Below, piece by piece: positions 16,761-26,314 of a stretch of 33,088 bases of DNA (position 1 is its first letter; every line of letters begins with the position of its first letter). Source of the stretch: Acidobacteriota bacterium (GTDB lineage Bacteria; Acidobacteriota; Terriglobia; Bryobacterales; Bryobacteraceae). Position numbers and translations under genes: made by a program. Location of the stretch: assembly GCA_016213775.1 (NCBI GenBank), contig JACQZR010000168.1, forward strand, positions 1 to 33,088, written 5' to 3'. The notes beneath the pieces were generated by a model. It did no database searches, had not been told where the DNA came from, and saw only the letters and a program-made list of their open reading frames with translations.

Positions 16761-16988
16761 CTACACCTTGGGTTTCGGCGGCGGCAATTCCCGCGCTTCA
16801 CAAACCGATTGGAATCCCTGCCGCCCGTGCGATCCATCGCAGAACGGTTTGTTTTCCGAAAGGCCGCAGCGGCAGAGCGAGATAACCGTTCGCCCGGCAA
16901 GCCCGAACGTATTCCCAGCGGCATCGTGAATCGTGAACTCGCCCTCAATCCTCAGAGGACCGTTGTTGTTAACAGTGATCTTCGACAT
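16761..16988 (-). CDS. CDGSH iron-sulfur domain protein
   Basis: A 75-residue protein. The [2Fe-2S] motif is complete: C39-x-C41, C50-D-G-S-H54 in LCRCGLSENKPFCDGSHGRQGF. This motif gives a 3Cys:1His cluster in mitoNEET-like and bacterial CDGSH proteins, which take part in redox or iron-sulfur handling; the partner here is unknown. The first half (TVNNNGPLRIEGEFTI) forms the family beta-strand region. ATG 16988 is preferred over 16997 and 17015 because TACCAT precedes it by 7 nt. Convergent with the APC permease, 4 nt apart. Confidence 0.88.
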   Translation of the reverse strand: MSKITVNNNGPLRIEGEFTIHDAAGNTFGLAGRTVISLCRCGLSENKPFCDGSHGRQGFQSVCEARELPPPKPKV

Positions 16989-17029
16989 GTTCTGCATGGT
17001 AGCAGCATTCCACAACCCTGCCGGGCAGC

Positions 17030-17035
17030 TATAAT
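17030..17035 (+). promoter_or_regulatory. Consensus -10 element for the secreted protein gene
   Basis: A perfect TATAAT ends 6 nt before the ATG at 17042, so transcription would begin at the start codon. No recognisable -35 or Shine-Dalgarno sequence is seen. Confidence 0.5.
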
Positions 17036-17041
17036 GCGGCC

Positions 17042-18298
17042 ATGCTGCTTGTTGGGGCGATCCTGTTGAGCGCCGCCGCGCACGGACAATCGCAACAACT
17101 GTCTCCCGACACGCTGCTGCTTGCCCGCATCAAGGTCCGCACCTCCGAAAACATTCACTCCCTGCCGAATTTCACCTGCCTCGAAACCATCGAGCGGTCC
17201 GTCCGTGCGCCCCGCTCCCAGCGCTTCCAACTGCTCGACGTGCTCCGTCTCGAAGTCGCCTACATCAACCGCAAGGAAGTCTTCGCCTGGCCCGGGTCCG
17301 CCAACTTCGAAGACGGCGACCTGCGCGAGCTTGTCCAGCAGGGCGCCATCGGCAACGGCAGTTTCGCGCTCCACGTCAACAGTGTCTTCCTGTCCAGCGT
17401 ACCTTCGTATGAATACAAGGGGGAGACGGAGTGGAACGGCCGCCCGGCATTCCAGTTCCACTACCATGTCCCGATGCTGCATAGCGGCTACCGCATGCGC
17501 GTCCCTCCGAACGAGGGTATCGTCGGCTATCACGGCGCTTTCCTGGTGGACAAGACCACGCTCGACCTGCTGAAGCTCGAAATCCGCATCAACGAGATCC
17601 CTCCGCAACTCCCGATCCTGGAAGCGTCCGAGGACCTCGAATACGAACGTGTAACCATAGGCGAGCGCGACTACGTGCTACCGTCCAAATCCACTCTGCG
17701 GATCGTGAATCTGCCCGGAGGCGTCAGCCGCAATGAGATCGCCTTCTCGCGCTGCCGCGAATTCAAAGGTGATTCCGTCGTCCGCTTCGACGACGCCCCG
17801 CTCACGGAAGCCGCCGCCCCGAAGCCCCTGCAACGCGTAGTGCTGCCCGAGGAACTCGAGGTGGACCTGCGTTTCGACGAAGCCATCGCCGCGGGCAAGA
17901 GTGCGGTTGGTGATGAGGTCCGGGCAGTGGTCACGCGCGACGCCAAACGCAAAGGCGTCCTCTGGGTTCCCAAGGATGCCCAGGCCTCTTGCCGCATCCT
18001 CCTCATGGAGAGGATGCGCGGCTCGCAAAGCGACTATTGGCTGGTCGGCGTCTCCTGCCGCCGTCTGGAATGGGAGGACCGGTTCGCTGAATTCCGTGCC
18101 AGCATGCGCCCCTACGGCCTGCTCATTCAGGAGCGCCAGATCACCGCAATGCAATCCCGCGCCTTTGACCTCAGCCGCCACTACCCGGGGACTGGTATCC
18201 TTTACATGAAGGGTGATCAAGGGAAGCTGGCCGCGGGTACGCGCACGGCTTGGACGATCGTCGCTTCAGAACGTCCGCCGGCAAGCACGGACAAATAA
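17042..18298 (+). CDS. Secreted protein of unknown function
   Basis: A 418-residue protein with a signal peptide ([17 protein letters not shown]). The mature N-terminus contains [16 protein letters not shown], a motif I associate with a family of Acidobacteria exported proteins of unknown function. The middle (to ~260) is beta-rich, with [29 protein letters not shown] and [14 protein letters not shown], resembling outer-membrane lipoprotein-carrier-like folds only in general character. A C-terminal part (~275-400) is separate, with [25 protein letters not shown]. No catalytic motif is seen. The start follows a TATAAT box by 6 nt. Possibly followed in one transcript by the GH88 gene (31-nt gap). 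Confidence 0.75.
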   Translation: MLLVGAILLSAAAHGQSQQLSPDTLLLARIKVRTSENIHSLPNFTCLETIERSVRAPRSQRFQLLDVLRLEVAYINRKEVFAWPGSANFEDGDLRELVQQGAIGNGSFALHVNSVFLSSVPSYEYKGETEWNGRPAFQFHYHVPMLHSGYRMRVPPNEGIVGYHGAFLVDKTTLDLLKLEIRINEIPPQLPILEASEDLEYERVTIGERDYVLPSKSTLRIVNLPGGVSRNEIAFSRCREFKGDSVVRFDDAPLTEAAAPKPLQRVVLPEELEVDLRFDEAIAAGKSAVGDEVRAVVTRDAKRKGVLWVPKDAQASCRILLMERMRGSQSDYWLVGVSCRRLEWEDRFAEFRASMRPYGLLIQERQITAMQSRAFDLSRHYPGTGILYMKGDQGKLAAGTRTAWTIVASERPPASTDK

Positions 18299-18329
18299 CC
18301 GGCGAGAGAACCGGAACGAGGTTTCAGCA

Positions 18330-19460
18330 GTGATTCATTTCGAACCCGAAAGTGATCGGGCGCTCTTCACATCAGCCCTGCAATTTGCTCAGGAGCAAGT
18401 GCGTAATCTGGTGGAAAAACACCCAGGCTTCTATCCCATGTACACCAGCGACGGCGTATGGAAGCACGAAGGCCCGGCCTGGACGCACTGGTGCGACGGC
18501 TTCTTCCCGGGGATGATGTGGATCTTCCGCAAACACTTCGAGCCCGGCACGCCCGACGAAAAGTACTGGCTCGAACAGGCCATCCGCTACAGCACCCCGC
18601 TGGAATCCCGCAAACATGACCGTGACGTTCATGATCTCGGTTTCATCTTCCTCTCGACCTATCTCCGCTGGTTCCGTCTTACAAAGGATCCCGCGCTCAA
18701 CGACGTCATCATCCAGGCGGGCAAAACGCTCGCCATGCGGTTCAAGGAAAAAGGCGGCTATCTCCGCTCCTTCGTAGCCGATAACTCACTCTTCGTCGAC
18801 ATCATGATGAACGTCGGCATCATCTTCTATGCCGCGCGCGAAACCAACGACCGCCGTCTGCGCGACATTGCGCTTCGCCACTGTCTCACCACCCGGCGGG
18901 TGCTGGTCCGCGGCGATGGGTCCACCGCGCACGAAGGCCTCTTCGACACCGATACCGGCGAGTTTCTCAAACAGACCACCCACCAGGGTTTCCGCGGCGA
19001 TTCCTGCTGGTCGCGCGGCCTCGCCTGGAGCCTCTACGGCTTCGCCACTTCTTACGAATACAGCCGCGACCCGCGCTTCCTGGACACTTCCGAGATGTGC
19101 GCCGATTACTACATCACGCACGCCAACGCCGACGGCGTTCCGCCATGGGACTTCAACGCGCCCTCGGAGAGCCGCAAGCAGGTGGACACCTCGGCGGCCG
19201 CCATCGCCGCTTCAGGTCTGTTGCGCCTCTCGCGCCTCCTCCACGATCCGGTGAAGGGACACTTCTACTGGAGCACCGGGCTGCGCATTCTGCAGACTCT
19301 TTGTGAGAAGCACCTCGCCGACAAGACGCCCGGTTGGGAAGGTGTGCTCAAGGGCGGCGTCTATCACGTCCACAAAGGCCTCGGCGTCAACGAGAGTGTG
19401 ATGTGGGGCGAGTACTTCTTCATTGAAGCCCTCGATCACGCCCTTAGCGTAGTCGGCTAA
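18330..19460 (+). CDS. GH88 unsaturated glucuronyl hydrolase
   Basis: A 376-residue alpha/alpha-barrel enzyme. GH88 enzymes remove the unsaturated uronic acid left at the non-reducing end by polysaccharide lyases, by hydration of the double bond. [16 protein letters not shown] (D56), HDLGFIFL (D102) and [12 protein letters not shown] (D157) match the active-site region, with D102 and D157 as the likely catalytic pair. [15 protein letters not shown] is also typical. Length equals the Bacillus enzyme. The GTG at 18330 has GAGG 8 nt upstream; a longer frame from 18213 lies inside the previous gene. No signal peptide, so it acts in the cytoplasm on imported oligosaccharides; no lyase gene is nearby. 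Confidence 0.9.
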   Translation: MIHFEPESDRALFTSALQFAQEQVRNLVEKHPGFYPMYTSDGVWKHEGPAWTHWCDGFFPGMMWIFRKHFEPGTPDEKYWLEQAIRYSTPLESRKHDRDVHDLGFIFLSTYLRWFRLTKDPALNDVIIQAGKTLAMRFKEKGGYLRSFVADNSLFVDIMMNVGIIFYAARETNDRRLRDIALRHCLTTRRVLVRGDGSTAHEGLFDTDTGEFLKQTTHQGFRGDSCWSRGLAWSLYGFATSYEYSRDPRFLDTSEMCADYYITHANADGVPPWDFNAPSESRKQVDTSAAAIAASGLLRLSRLLHDPVKGHFYWSTGLRILQTLCEKHLADKTPGWEGVLKGGVYHVHKGLGVNESVMWGEYFFIEALDHALSVVG

Positions 19461-19490
19461 AGGCCACTGGAAGCTGTACACTAATACGGA

Positions 19491-21374
19491 ATGGATCCGC
19501 TCGAACTCTGCATGGGTTGCATGTTGCCGCGGGGCGCTTCCGAGGTTTGCGCGCGCTGTGGCTACCGGGAGGGCACACCTCCGGAGTCACCCATTCATCT
19601 GGTTCCGCGGTCGAAGCTGGCCAATCAGTATCTGGTGGGCCGCGTCCTTGGGCACGGCGGCTTCGGCATCACTTACATCGGCTGGGACCTGAACTTACAG
19701 CGGCGCCTCGCCATCAAGGAGTACTTTCCCTCCGGAGTGGCCCTTCGCACGGACGCCTGTACCGTCGGCACTTACGGCGGGCGCGGCCAGCAGGATTTTG
19801 AGTACGGCCTCAACCGCTATCTCGAAGAAGCGCGTCTGGTGGCCCGCTTTTCGCATCACCCGAATATCCTCTCGGTGATCAACTTCTTCCGCGAGCACGG
19901 CACAGCCTACATCGTGATGGAGTACCTCGAAGGCCGCACCTTCGAGCAGTACGTCGCTGACCGCGGCAACCGCGTCGACTACGAAGAAGCCGTGCGCATG
20001 CTCTTTCCCGTGATGGATGCGCTCGACGAGATTCACAAAGAAGGCATCCTGCACCGCGATGTGAGCCCGGACAACATTCACATCGGCAAAGACCGTCACA
20101 TCAAACTGCTCGACTTCGGCGCGGCCCGCATTGCAATGGGGGAGCGGAGCCGCAATCTCTCCGTGATCCTCAAAGAAGGCTACGCGCCGGAGGAACAATA
20201 CCGCAGCAAGGGCAATCAAGGACCTTGGACGGATGTGTATGCTCTCGCCGCCACGCTCTATCGGTCCATCACCGGGGTCTTGCCGCCGGGCGCGCTCGAC
20301 CGCATGAGCCACGACGAGTTGCGGCCGCCGCGTCAGTACGATCCCTCGGTTTCCGTGGAGCAGCAGGACGCGATCCTGAAAGCACTGTCCGTGGATCTGC
20401 GTAACCGTTTCGCCACCATCAACGAGTTTCACGCCGCGCTCGATCCGGCGTTCCAACCGCCGGTGCGGGTCCCGGTAGAATCGGATACCGCGGCGGCTGC
20501 CGTAAGGACGCCGTCGCAGCAGGGACTGACTTCAGCGATGGCAGCCACCGTTCGCAAGGAACCGACCGTGATGCCTGTTCCGCAGCCGGTGAGCCAGACG
20601 CCGCCTCCGCCCAAGCCGCTCGTTCCCGTTTGGGTCTGGGGCGCTATCGCCGGAGTGGCGGTCATTGCGACCCTCTTCGTGCTGCGTCCCAAACCGCATG
20701 CGCCTGCCGCTCCGGCCACGCCGCCGGCCACGGTTGCCGCTACGCAACCGGAGACGCCAAAGCCACAGCCTGCCGCGCCGCCGCCTGCCTCTGAGGCGAA
20801 GCCCCTGCCCAAGGCCGAGAGCAAGGAGATCGCGAAAGCACCCGAACCGCCGAAACCCGCTCCCCCGCGCTACGAGGAACTGCTCAAACAGGCACTGCAA
20901 GCGGAGGGCTCGAACACGGTGGAAGCCGAGAAGCTGCTGCGCGAAGCCACCGCGCTCAATCCCGCGCGTTGGGAGGCGTACAACCAACTGGCTCAGCTAT
21001 TGCTCTACAAGCTCGACCGTCCGGCTGAGGCTTTTCCGGCCTATTCCAAGGCCGTTGAGTTCGGCGGCACGGCCACTTTCCGCGTACTGCACGCGCACCG
21101 CGAAGGCGAGCCTGGCGAAGCCCGTCTCAATATCACCAAGGAAACCATCGGTCTTGACGAGCCCGGCCAGGCGCCGCATTCCTACACCGTTCCGAAGACA
21201 AACATCAAGGAACTGCGGACCAACCGGGATGCCTTGCGGCGTCTCCGCGGCGGCAACGTGTCGTCGATGTTCCACATCCAGTTGCAGACTGGCGATCGAG
21301 TCAGCCTGGCCGGCTCTTCCTCCAAGCCCGCTATTGAACGCGAGATGATCCTCCGCCTCGCGGGCCAGCGTTAA
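19491..21374 (+). CDS. Membrane-anchored Ser/Thr protein kinase with N-terminal zinc-ribbon-like motif
   Basis: A 627-residue protein. C7-x2-C10 and C20-x2-C23 (LCMGC, CARCG) form a probable zinc ribbon. The kinase domain (~47-315) has GHGGFGITY, K76 (LAIKEYFP), HRDVSPDNIHIG (D190), DFG (D208) and GYAPEEQY. The catalytic-loop Lys is Ser here, seen also in related bacterial kinases. A Pro-rich stretch leads to one membrane segment (~379-398), then a long Pro/Ala-rich linker, a TPR-like repeat (ATALNPARWEAYNQLAQLLL), and a C-terminal beta-rich domain of unknown function. The kinase faces the cytoplasm; the tail would be periplasmic. TACACT lies 8 nt before the ATG. Confidence 0.9.
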   Translation: MDPLELCMGCMLPRGASEVCARCGYREGTPPESPIHLVPRSKLANQYLVGRVLGHGGFGITYIGWDLNLQRRLAIKEYFPSGVALRTDACTVGTYGGRGQQDFEYGLNRYLEEARLVARFSHHPNILSVINFFREHGTAYIVMEYLEGRTFEQYVADRGNRVDYEEAVRMLFPVMDALDEIHKEGILHRDVSPDNIHIGKDRHIKLLDFGAARIAMGERSRNLSVILKEGYAPEEQYRSKGNQGPWTDVYALAATLYRSITGVLPPGALDRMSHDELRPPRQYDPSVSVEQQDAILKALSVDLRNRFATINEFHAALDPAFQPPVRVPVESDTAAAAVRTPSQQGLTSAMAATVRKEPTVMPVPQPVSQTPPPPKPLVPVWVWGAIAGVAVIATLFVLRPKPHAPAAPATPPATVAATQPETPKPQPAAPPPASEAKPLPKAESKEIAKAPEPPKPAPPRYEELLKQALQAEGSNTVEAEKLLREATALNPARWEAYNQLAQLLLYKLDRPAEAFPAYSKAVEFGGTATFRVLHAHREGEPGEARLNITKETIGLDEPGQAPHSYTVPKTNIKELRTNRDALRRLRGGNVSSMFHIQLQTGDRVSLAGSSSKPAIEREMILRLAGQR

Positions 21375-21528
21375 GGGTCCAGACCAACTCGCGCGGCTCC
21401 TGGCGGGAGGAGGCGCCCGGATGAGTCTTGGCGTAAGGCGCAAGACGTCGGGCAGCCTGAGAAGCTGGGCCGCGTATCGAACGTTCTTTCGAAATGTGGA
21501 TCTACTCTTGTGCCGATTCAAGCACGGC

Positions 21529-23148
21529 TCACCTGGCGAAGTAGCCGCTGATCTCCAACACCGCATCCGTGGCCCGGTAGGCGTAAACGTCCACCGCACC
21601 GTTGGTCCCCGCCGGAACGATGAACGCGCTGCTTACCACCTGCCCCTGAAACGCGTTGATCACCGAAGCGTTCGGGCGCGTCTGCCCGGTAGGCCACACT
21701 GTCAGAAACGGCACGGGCGAACCGTTGGGAATCACCGTGGCATTAAGCGCATAGGCCTTCGCGCTGGACGCAATGTCAATGCAGGAAGACGACGACAGCA
21801 CCGGGATCGTGCGGGAGGTATCGTTGGTGAAGGTCGTATTGATCAGCCGGCATTGCCGCGCCGGATAGAAGAACAGGCCGTTTTGTCCATCGTCGGCCGC
21901 GAAGTAACCGTTGATGTCGACAATCACATCGGAGCGGTCGTAGGTGAACAGGCTGATGCTGCCGTCGCTGCTCGCCGGGACGATCACGCTATTGGCCAGG
22001 ATGCGGCCCGCCGGCGAGTTCATGCTCGACACGTTTGGTTGCGAACGGCCGGCGGGCCATGCCGTGAGGTATGCCAACGGCGCCGGAGGGACCACCGTTA
22101 TGGTTATCGAATACGCGGCTGCGCCGTTGGGCACCACGCAGTACGGGTTGCCGGGAAAGCGGAATGTGCGCGTCTCACGCGCTGCCAGGAAGGGCGGCCC
22201 GAAGGAGCCGTTGTTGGGGCGGTACTCCGGACGCGTTTCAATCACGCGGCACGGAGTCAACGGGTAGTAAGACAAAGTGCCTGGTCCGGTGTCCTCGGTG
22301 AAATACCCGCTGATGTCGATGATCAGGTCGGTGGCGTCGGATGCGTAGACGTTTATTGCCCCGCCGAATCCTGCGCGAACAATTGCGGAATTGGCCACCG
22401 TTTGGCCGTCCGGTGACCGCACGGTCCAGAAGTCCGGCCTGCTCTCCGCGAACGGAGAAATAGTGACGAAACTCAGTGGGCCTTTCGGCACTGCTGTAAC
22501 GTTCAGGACATAGGCGCGTGCCGTTGCGGGGATGTTTCTACATACGTTCGATCCGGTGAGTGTAAGTGTGCGGGACTCGCCCGCCGCGAGGAACGGCGGA
22601 CCGAACGTTCCGGTCCGTCCCTCAAAGTTGTAAGCCGCGCGTGTTTCCATCAACCGGCACGGGTCCATGGTGATGAGCCGCGTCGGCGCTGAGCTATGTC
22701 CGGTCTGCAGAGTTACGGTGAGGCGTCCACTAACGTTGACGGTGCCTTGAAAGAAGAAGATGCGTATGGAAGGCCGGAAAAAGTAGCGTCCAGTACTCAG
22801 TCCGCCGGTCCGGGTGAGTACCACCGGCGCGGTGGGCGTGGCTGTGTAGTCTCGAACCAGTGAGCCGTTGCTGATGGTGGGACTGGCGCCAAGACGCACA
22901 TAGGTCTGGAGAGTCTCCGTACCGCTGGTCTGCTCAACCGCGACGTCCATGCGTGTGACCGCGGGGCTCACCTCAATCTCAAATGTCACATTCCAAACAA
23001 TGCACCCGCTGATCGGAGAGGCGAAACACTGGTAGGTGCCGCTGAACCCCACCTGTTGTGGAACGCCAGACGTGATGGTGTTTTGTGCGGGCAGGAGCAA
23101 GGCAAGAGGAATAACTGCGAGAAGGCGGGCGAACATACGGGGTTCCAT
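21529..23148 (-). CDS. Secreted protein with three tandem ~125-residue beta domains
   Basis: A 539-residue protein. The signal peptide is within residues 1-21 (FARLLAVIPLALLLPAQ). Residues ~25-150 are a beta-rich domain that may resemble PPC-type exported domains. Three tandem repeats follow at ~157-284, 292-417 and 426-538. Each begins with PCR(L/V)xET- or QCRLI-type sequence, contains a Cys, an A-Y-x-L-N-V/A-T strand and a WP-x-G- or SPF-x-E-like loop, and ends D-x-x-x-(D/E)-I-(N/S)-GYF. The repeats are well diverged, so they are old. Similar repeats occur, to my knowledge, in many exported Acidobacteria proteins; adhesion or surface function is a guess. TACAAT lies 9 nt before the ATG at 23148. 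Confidence 0.8.
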   Translation of the reverse strand: MEPRMFARLLAVIPLALLLPAQNTITSGVPQQVGFSGTYQCFASPISGCIVWNVTFEIEVSPAVTRMDVAVEQTSGTETLQTYVRLGASPTISNGSLVRDYTATPTAPVVLTRTGGLSTGRYFFRPSIRIFFFQGTVNVSGRLTVTLQTGHSSAPTRLITMDPCRLMETRAAYNFEGRTGTFGPPFLAAGESRTLTLTGSNVCRNIPATARAYVLNVTAVPKGPLSFVTISPFAESRPDFWTVRSPDGQTVANSAIVRAGFGGAINVYASDATDLIIDISGYFTEDTGPGTLSYYPLTPCRVIETRPEYRPNNGSFGPPFLAARETRTFRFPGNPYCVVPNGAAAYSITITVVPPAPLAYLTAWPAGRSQPNVSSMNSPAGRILANSVIVPASSDGSISLFTYDRSDVIVDINGYFAADDGQNGLFFYPARQCRLINTTFTNDTSRTIPVLSSSSCIDIASSAKAYALNATVIPNGSPVPFLTVWPTGQTRPNASVINAFQGQVVSSAFIVPAGTNGAVDVYAYRATDAVLEISGYFAR

Positions 23149-23166
23149 TTGGCACTTATTGTACCG

Positions 23167-24240
23167 TTACCTTGCGAGAGCTAGAGAGGCGTTCGCGCGC
23201 AGGGTCATATCCGCGAATTCGCCGCGCTGGTACTTTGGGAATGCCGCGGCGGCGATCATGGCAGCGTTATCGGTGGACAGCGCCGGCGTTGGGAAGAAGA
23301 CGGCGTACGGCAGGCGCGACCGCTGCGCCGCGGCACGCAGGCCCGCGTTGCAGGCGACGCCACCAGAGATCACCATCGACTGTGCGCGCATGGCATCCGC
23401 TGCCGCTTCCGCGCGCGTCAGCAGCTCATCGATCACGGTCTGTTGGAACGCGGCGATTGCGTCCAGTGTGGTCTGCGGAGTGATCGAAAGCCACTGCTCC
23501 AGGGACGGTCTCGGAGTGTGCTTCACGAACGCGCGGCGAGTCTCGATCTCCGCGGTCATGTCGCGCGATTCCACCCATCGGAGCACGGCGGTCTTGAGCC
23601 CGCTGAAGCTGAAGTCGAGCTCGTTGCCCTTCATCTTCGCGCGCGGGAATCGCATCGCGCCGGGACGACCGTAGGGCGCCAGTTGATCCAACACCGGACC
23701 GCCCGGGTAAGTGAACCCCAGCAGCTTGGCCACTTTGTCGTAGGCTTCGCCGGCGGCGTCGTCGCGCGTCTTGCCAAGCAGACGGTAGACGCCATCGCCG
23801 CGCATGTCGAACAGATGCGTATGGCCGCCACTGACGACCAACGCCAGTGCGGGCAACTCCAATTTCGCGCCGGCTTCCATCGCCACCGCGTGGATGTGGC
23901 CTTCGATGTGGTTCACGCCAATCAGCGGCAGGCCGCGCGCGAAGCAGATGGCCTTGGCGTACGTCATGCCGACAAGCAGCGATCCCACGAGGCCCGGGCC
24001 CTGTGTCACGGCGACGGCGCAGAGATCCGTGTACGAGCTGGCGGCCTGCTCCATGGCCTGCCGCACGACAGCGGTGATGGCGCGCAGATGCTCGCGCGAG
24101 GCCAACTCCGGGACGACTCCACCATACTTGGCATGCACGTCCAGTTGCGAGGAGACCACGCTCGACAGAATGCGCGATCCGTCCTCTACCACGGCGGCGG
24201 CGGTCTCATCGCACGACGATTCGATCCCTAAAATACGCAA
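23167..24240 (-). CDS. tsaD: tRNA N6-adenosine threonylcarbamoyltransferase
   Basis: A 357-residue cytoplasmic enzyme that transfers threonylcarbamoyl to A37 of ANN-decoding tRNAs with TsaB/Tsa[18 protein letters not shown] is the ASKHA phosphate-binding start. H111 and H115 ([10 protein letters not shown]) bind the metal. [29 protein letters not shown] and [11 protein letters not shown] complete the family pattern. The TTG at 24240 is chosen because the protein family begins here; the open frame continues another 1.2 kb, but only antisense to queA. TACAAT ends 6 nt upstream, suggesting a leaderless mRNA. It reads away from queA. Confidence 0.95.
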   Translation of the reverse strand: MRILGIESSCDETAAAVVEDGSRILSSVVSSQLDVHAKYGGVVPELASREHLRAITAVVRQAMEQAASSYTDLCAVAVTQGPGLVGSLLVGMTYAKAICFARGLPLIGVNHIEGHIHAVAMEAGAKLELPALALVVSGGHTHLFDMRGDGVYRLLGKTRDDAAGEAYDKVAKLLGFTYPGGPVLDQLAPYGRPGAMRFPRAKMKGNELDFSFSGLKTAVLRWVESRDMTAEIETRRAFVKHTPRPSLEQWLSITPQTTLDAIAAFQQTVIDELLTRAEAAADAMRAQSMVISGGVACNAGLRAAAQRSRLPYAVFFPTPALSTDNAAMIAAAAFPKYQRGEFADMTLRANASLALAR

Positions 24241-24246
24241 CTTGCT

Positions 24247-24252
24247 ATTGTA
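24247..24252 (-). promoter_or_regulatory. Putative -10 element of tsaD
   Basis: TACAAT (minus strand) lies in the 21-bp gap between the divergent tsaD and queA start codons, 6 nt before the tsaD TTG. A -35 site would have to lie inside queA and no good one is seen. Confidence 0.4.
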
Positions 24253-24261
24253 GCGAGCGGC

Positions 24262-25278
24262 ATGCACGTCTCCGAGTTTCACTACGATTTGCCCGAATCC
24301 CTGATCGCGCAACAGCCGCTCCCCGATCGCGCGGCCTCGCGCATGCTGGTGGTGCACCGGGCGGAAGGGCGGTGGGAGGACCGGCTGTTTCGCGACCTGC
24401 CGGGCTTTCTGCAGGAGGGCGATTGCCTTGTGGTGAACAACTCGAAGGTGCTGCCGGCGCGCCTTTATGGCCATCGTGAGGGATACGCCGGTCACGTCGA
24501 GGTGCTGCTGGTACGCGCGCGCAGTGACGACCATCTCACCTGGCAAGCGCTTGCTCGTCCTGGTAGAAAGCTGCGCAGCGGCGACCGCCTTGTCTTCTCG
24601 GGCAAGCTGCATGCCGAGATTCTCGGGCGCGGCGAGTTCGGCGAACGTCTTCTGCGTTTCCACGTGGAGGGCGGCTTTTACGAAGCGATTGCCGAGATCG
24701 GGCACATGCCGCTGCCGCCCTACATTCATCGGGCGGACGACAGTGCCGATCAGCAGCGCTACCAGACGATCTATGCCGCGCACCCGGGCTCGGTGGCTGC
24801 GCCAACGGCAGGGTTGCACTTCACGCCGGAGGTGCTGGAGGCCTGCCGCACTGCCGGCGCGCGAATCGAACATGTCACGCTCCATGTGGGTTTGGGGACG
24901 TTTCAACCACTGCACGCCGGCATCGTGGAAGAAGTGAAGTTGCACAGCGAAGCCTACTCCATCGGCGAGCAGGCAGCGGCGGCGATCCGCGAGGCACGGC
25001 GCGTCATCGCCATCGGGACCACGAGTGTTCGCACCATCGAGACCGCGGCCGCGGAGAACTGGACGCGGCTTCAAGGCGACACTGATATCTTCCTCTCGCC
25101 CGGCTACCGCTTCCATCGCGTGGATGCGATGGTGACCAATTTTCATTTGCCTCAGTCGAGTCTTCTGATTCTCGTTTGCGCGTTCGGCGGCAAGGAATTG
25201 ATGCTCGACGCCTACAACCATGCGGTGCGCGAAGGCTACCGCTTCTTCAGCTATGGCGACTGCATGCTGATCGTGTAA
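24262..25278 (+). CDS. queA: S-adenosylmethionine:tRNA ribosyltransferase-isomerase
   Basis: A 338-residue cytoplasmic enzyme that moves the ribosyl group of SAM to preQ1-tRNA, forming epoxyqueuosine at the wobble base. [24 protein letters not shown] is the standard start. [49 protein letters not shown]-like [20 protein letters not shown] and [18 protein letters not shown] are all in order. Length is normal (E. coli 356). Downstream, hemB starts after 10 nt, so they probably share a transcript. tgt is not in the window. Confidence 0.96.
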   Translation: MHVSEFHYDLPESLIAQQPLPDRAASRMLVVHRAEGRWEDRLFRDLPGFLQEGDCLVVNNSKVLPARLYGHREGYAGHVEVLLVRARSDDHLTWQALARPGRKLRSGDRLVFSGKLHAEILGRGEFGERLLRFHVEGGFYEAIAEIGHMPLPPYIHRADDSADQQRYQTIYAAHPGSVAAPTAGLHFTPEVLEACRTAGARIEHVTLHVGLGTFQPLHAGIVEEVKLHSEAYSIGEQAAAAIREARRVIAIGTTSVRTIETAAAENWTRLQGDTDIFLSPGYRFHRVDAMVTNFHLPQSSLLILVCAFGGKELMLDAYNHAVREGYRFFSYGDCMLIV

Positions 25279-25288
25279 AGATGAGGGC

Positions 25289-26260
25289 ATGGCCTTTCCG
25301 ATCCACCGCATGCGCCGTCTGCGCGCTTCCGCCGAACTGCGCAGTCTCGTGCGCGAAACCGAGTTGAACCCGGGTGATTGCATCTTTCCTTTGTTCATCG
25401 TTCCGGGAGAGGACGTAAAGAAGGAAATCGGCAGCATGCCGGGCAACTACCAGATGTCCATCGATGTGGCCGTGCGCGAATGCGAAGAGATACATTCTCT
25501 CGGCATTGCCGGTATTATCCTGTTCGGCATTCCTCCAGCAAAGGACGAAGAGGCCAGCGGCGGTTACCATGAGCACGGCATCGTGCAGGAGGCTGTGCGC
25601 GCCATCAAACACGGAGTACCGAAGCTGCTCACCATCACCGATGTCTGCAACTGCGAGTACACGAGTCACGGGCACTGCGGCAAGATCATCGACAACGATG
25701 TCGACAACGACATTACGCTCGGATGGCTCACCAGAAGCGCGGTGTCCCATGCCCGCGCCGGTGCTGATATCGTCGCGCCATCGGACATGATGGACGGGCG
25801 GGTGGCTGCCATTCGCAAGGGTCTGGACGAAGCGGGCTTCCCGAAGGTCCCGATCCTCAGCTACGCCGCCAAGTATGCGAGCGCCTTCTACGGGCCATTT
25901 CGCGAGGCAGCGGAATCAGCGCCGCAGTTTGGCGACCGGCGCAGCTACCAGATGGATCCGGCCAACGGACGAGAAGCGATGCGGGAGATCGAGCTCGATC
26001 TGGAAGAGGGCGCGGACATGATCATGGTGAAGCCCGCTGGCCCGTACCTTGACATCATTCGAATGGCGCGCGACCGCTTTGATGTGCCGCTGGCGGCCTA
26101 CCAGGTGAGCGGCGAGTTCAGCATGATCATGGCAGCGGCGCGCAACGGCTGGATCGACCTGGATCGCACTATCCTCGAATCGCTCACGTCCATCCGGCGT
26201 GCGGGGGCCGATTTCGTGCTCACCTATTTCGCCAAGGACGTGGCGCGACTGGCCGGGTGA
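25289..26260 (+). CDS. hemB: Delta-aminolevulinic acid dehydratase (porphobilinogen synthase)
   Basis: A 323-residue enzyme joining two 5-aminolevulinate molecules into porphobilinogen in haem synthesis. The Schiff-base lysines are K195 ([12 protein letters not shown]) and K248 ([10 protein letters not shown]). [14 protein letters not shown] holds C120, C122 and C130, the catalytic zinc site of the Zn-dependent class, rather than the Asp-rich Mg version. GEFSMI and the C-terminal ILTYFAKD-like sequence fit the family. It follows queA by 10 nt, with GAGG only 2 nt from the ATG. Confidence 0.96.
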   Translation: MAFPIHRMRRLRASAELRSLVRETELNPGDCIFPLFIVPGEDVKKEIGSMPGNYQMSIDVAVRECEEIHSLGIAGIILFGIPPAKDEEASGGYHEHGIVQEAVRAIKHGVPKLLTITDVCNCEYTSHGHCGKIIDNDVDNDITLGWLTRSAVSHARAGADIVAPSDMMDGRVAAIRKGLDEAGFPKVPILSYAAKYASAFYGPFREAAESAPQFGDRRSYQMDPANGREAMREIELDLEEGADMIMVKPAGPYLDIIRMARDRFDVPLAAYQVSGEFSMIMAAARNGWIDLDRTILESLTSIRRAGADFVLTYFAKDVARLAG

Positions 26261-26314
26261 TGCGCTCTTGGCTAAAATGGGAGGTTATCCCATCACACGA
26301 GTGAGGTGCTCATT

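Noticed and set aside
21375-21528. Possible terminator or small RNA between the kinase and the repeat-protein gene
   Set aside because: No convincing stem followed by a T-run; only short palindromes such as gaacgttc were found.
21421-22416. 331-codon plus-strand frame over the repeat protein gene
   Set aside because: Arg/Gly/His-rich antisense shadow without motif; the minus-strand gene has a signal peptide and three repeats.
24241-25446. 1.2-kb upstream extension of the tsaD frame
   Set aside because: It runs antisense through all of queA; TsaD homology begins exactly at the TTG 24240.
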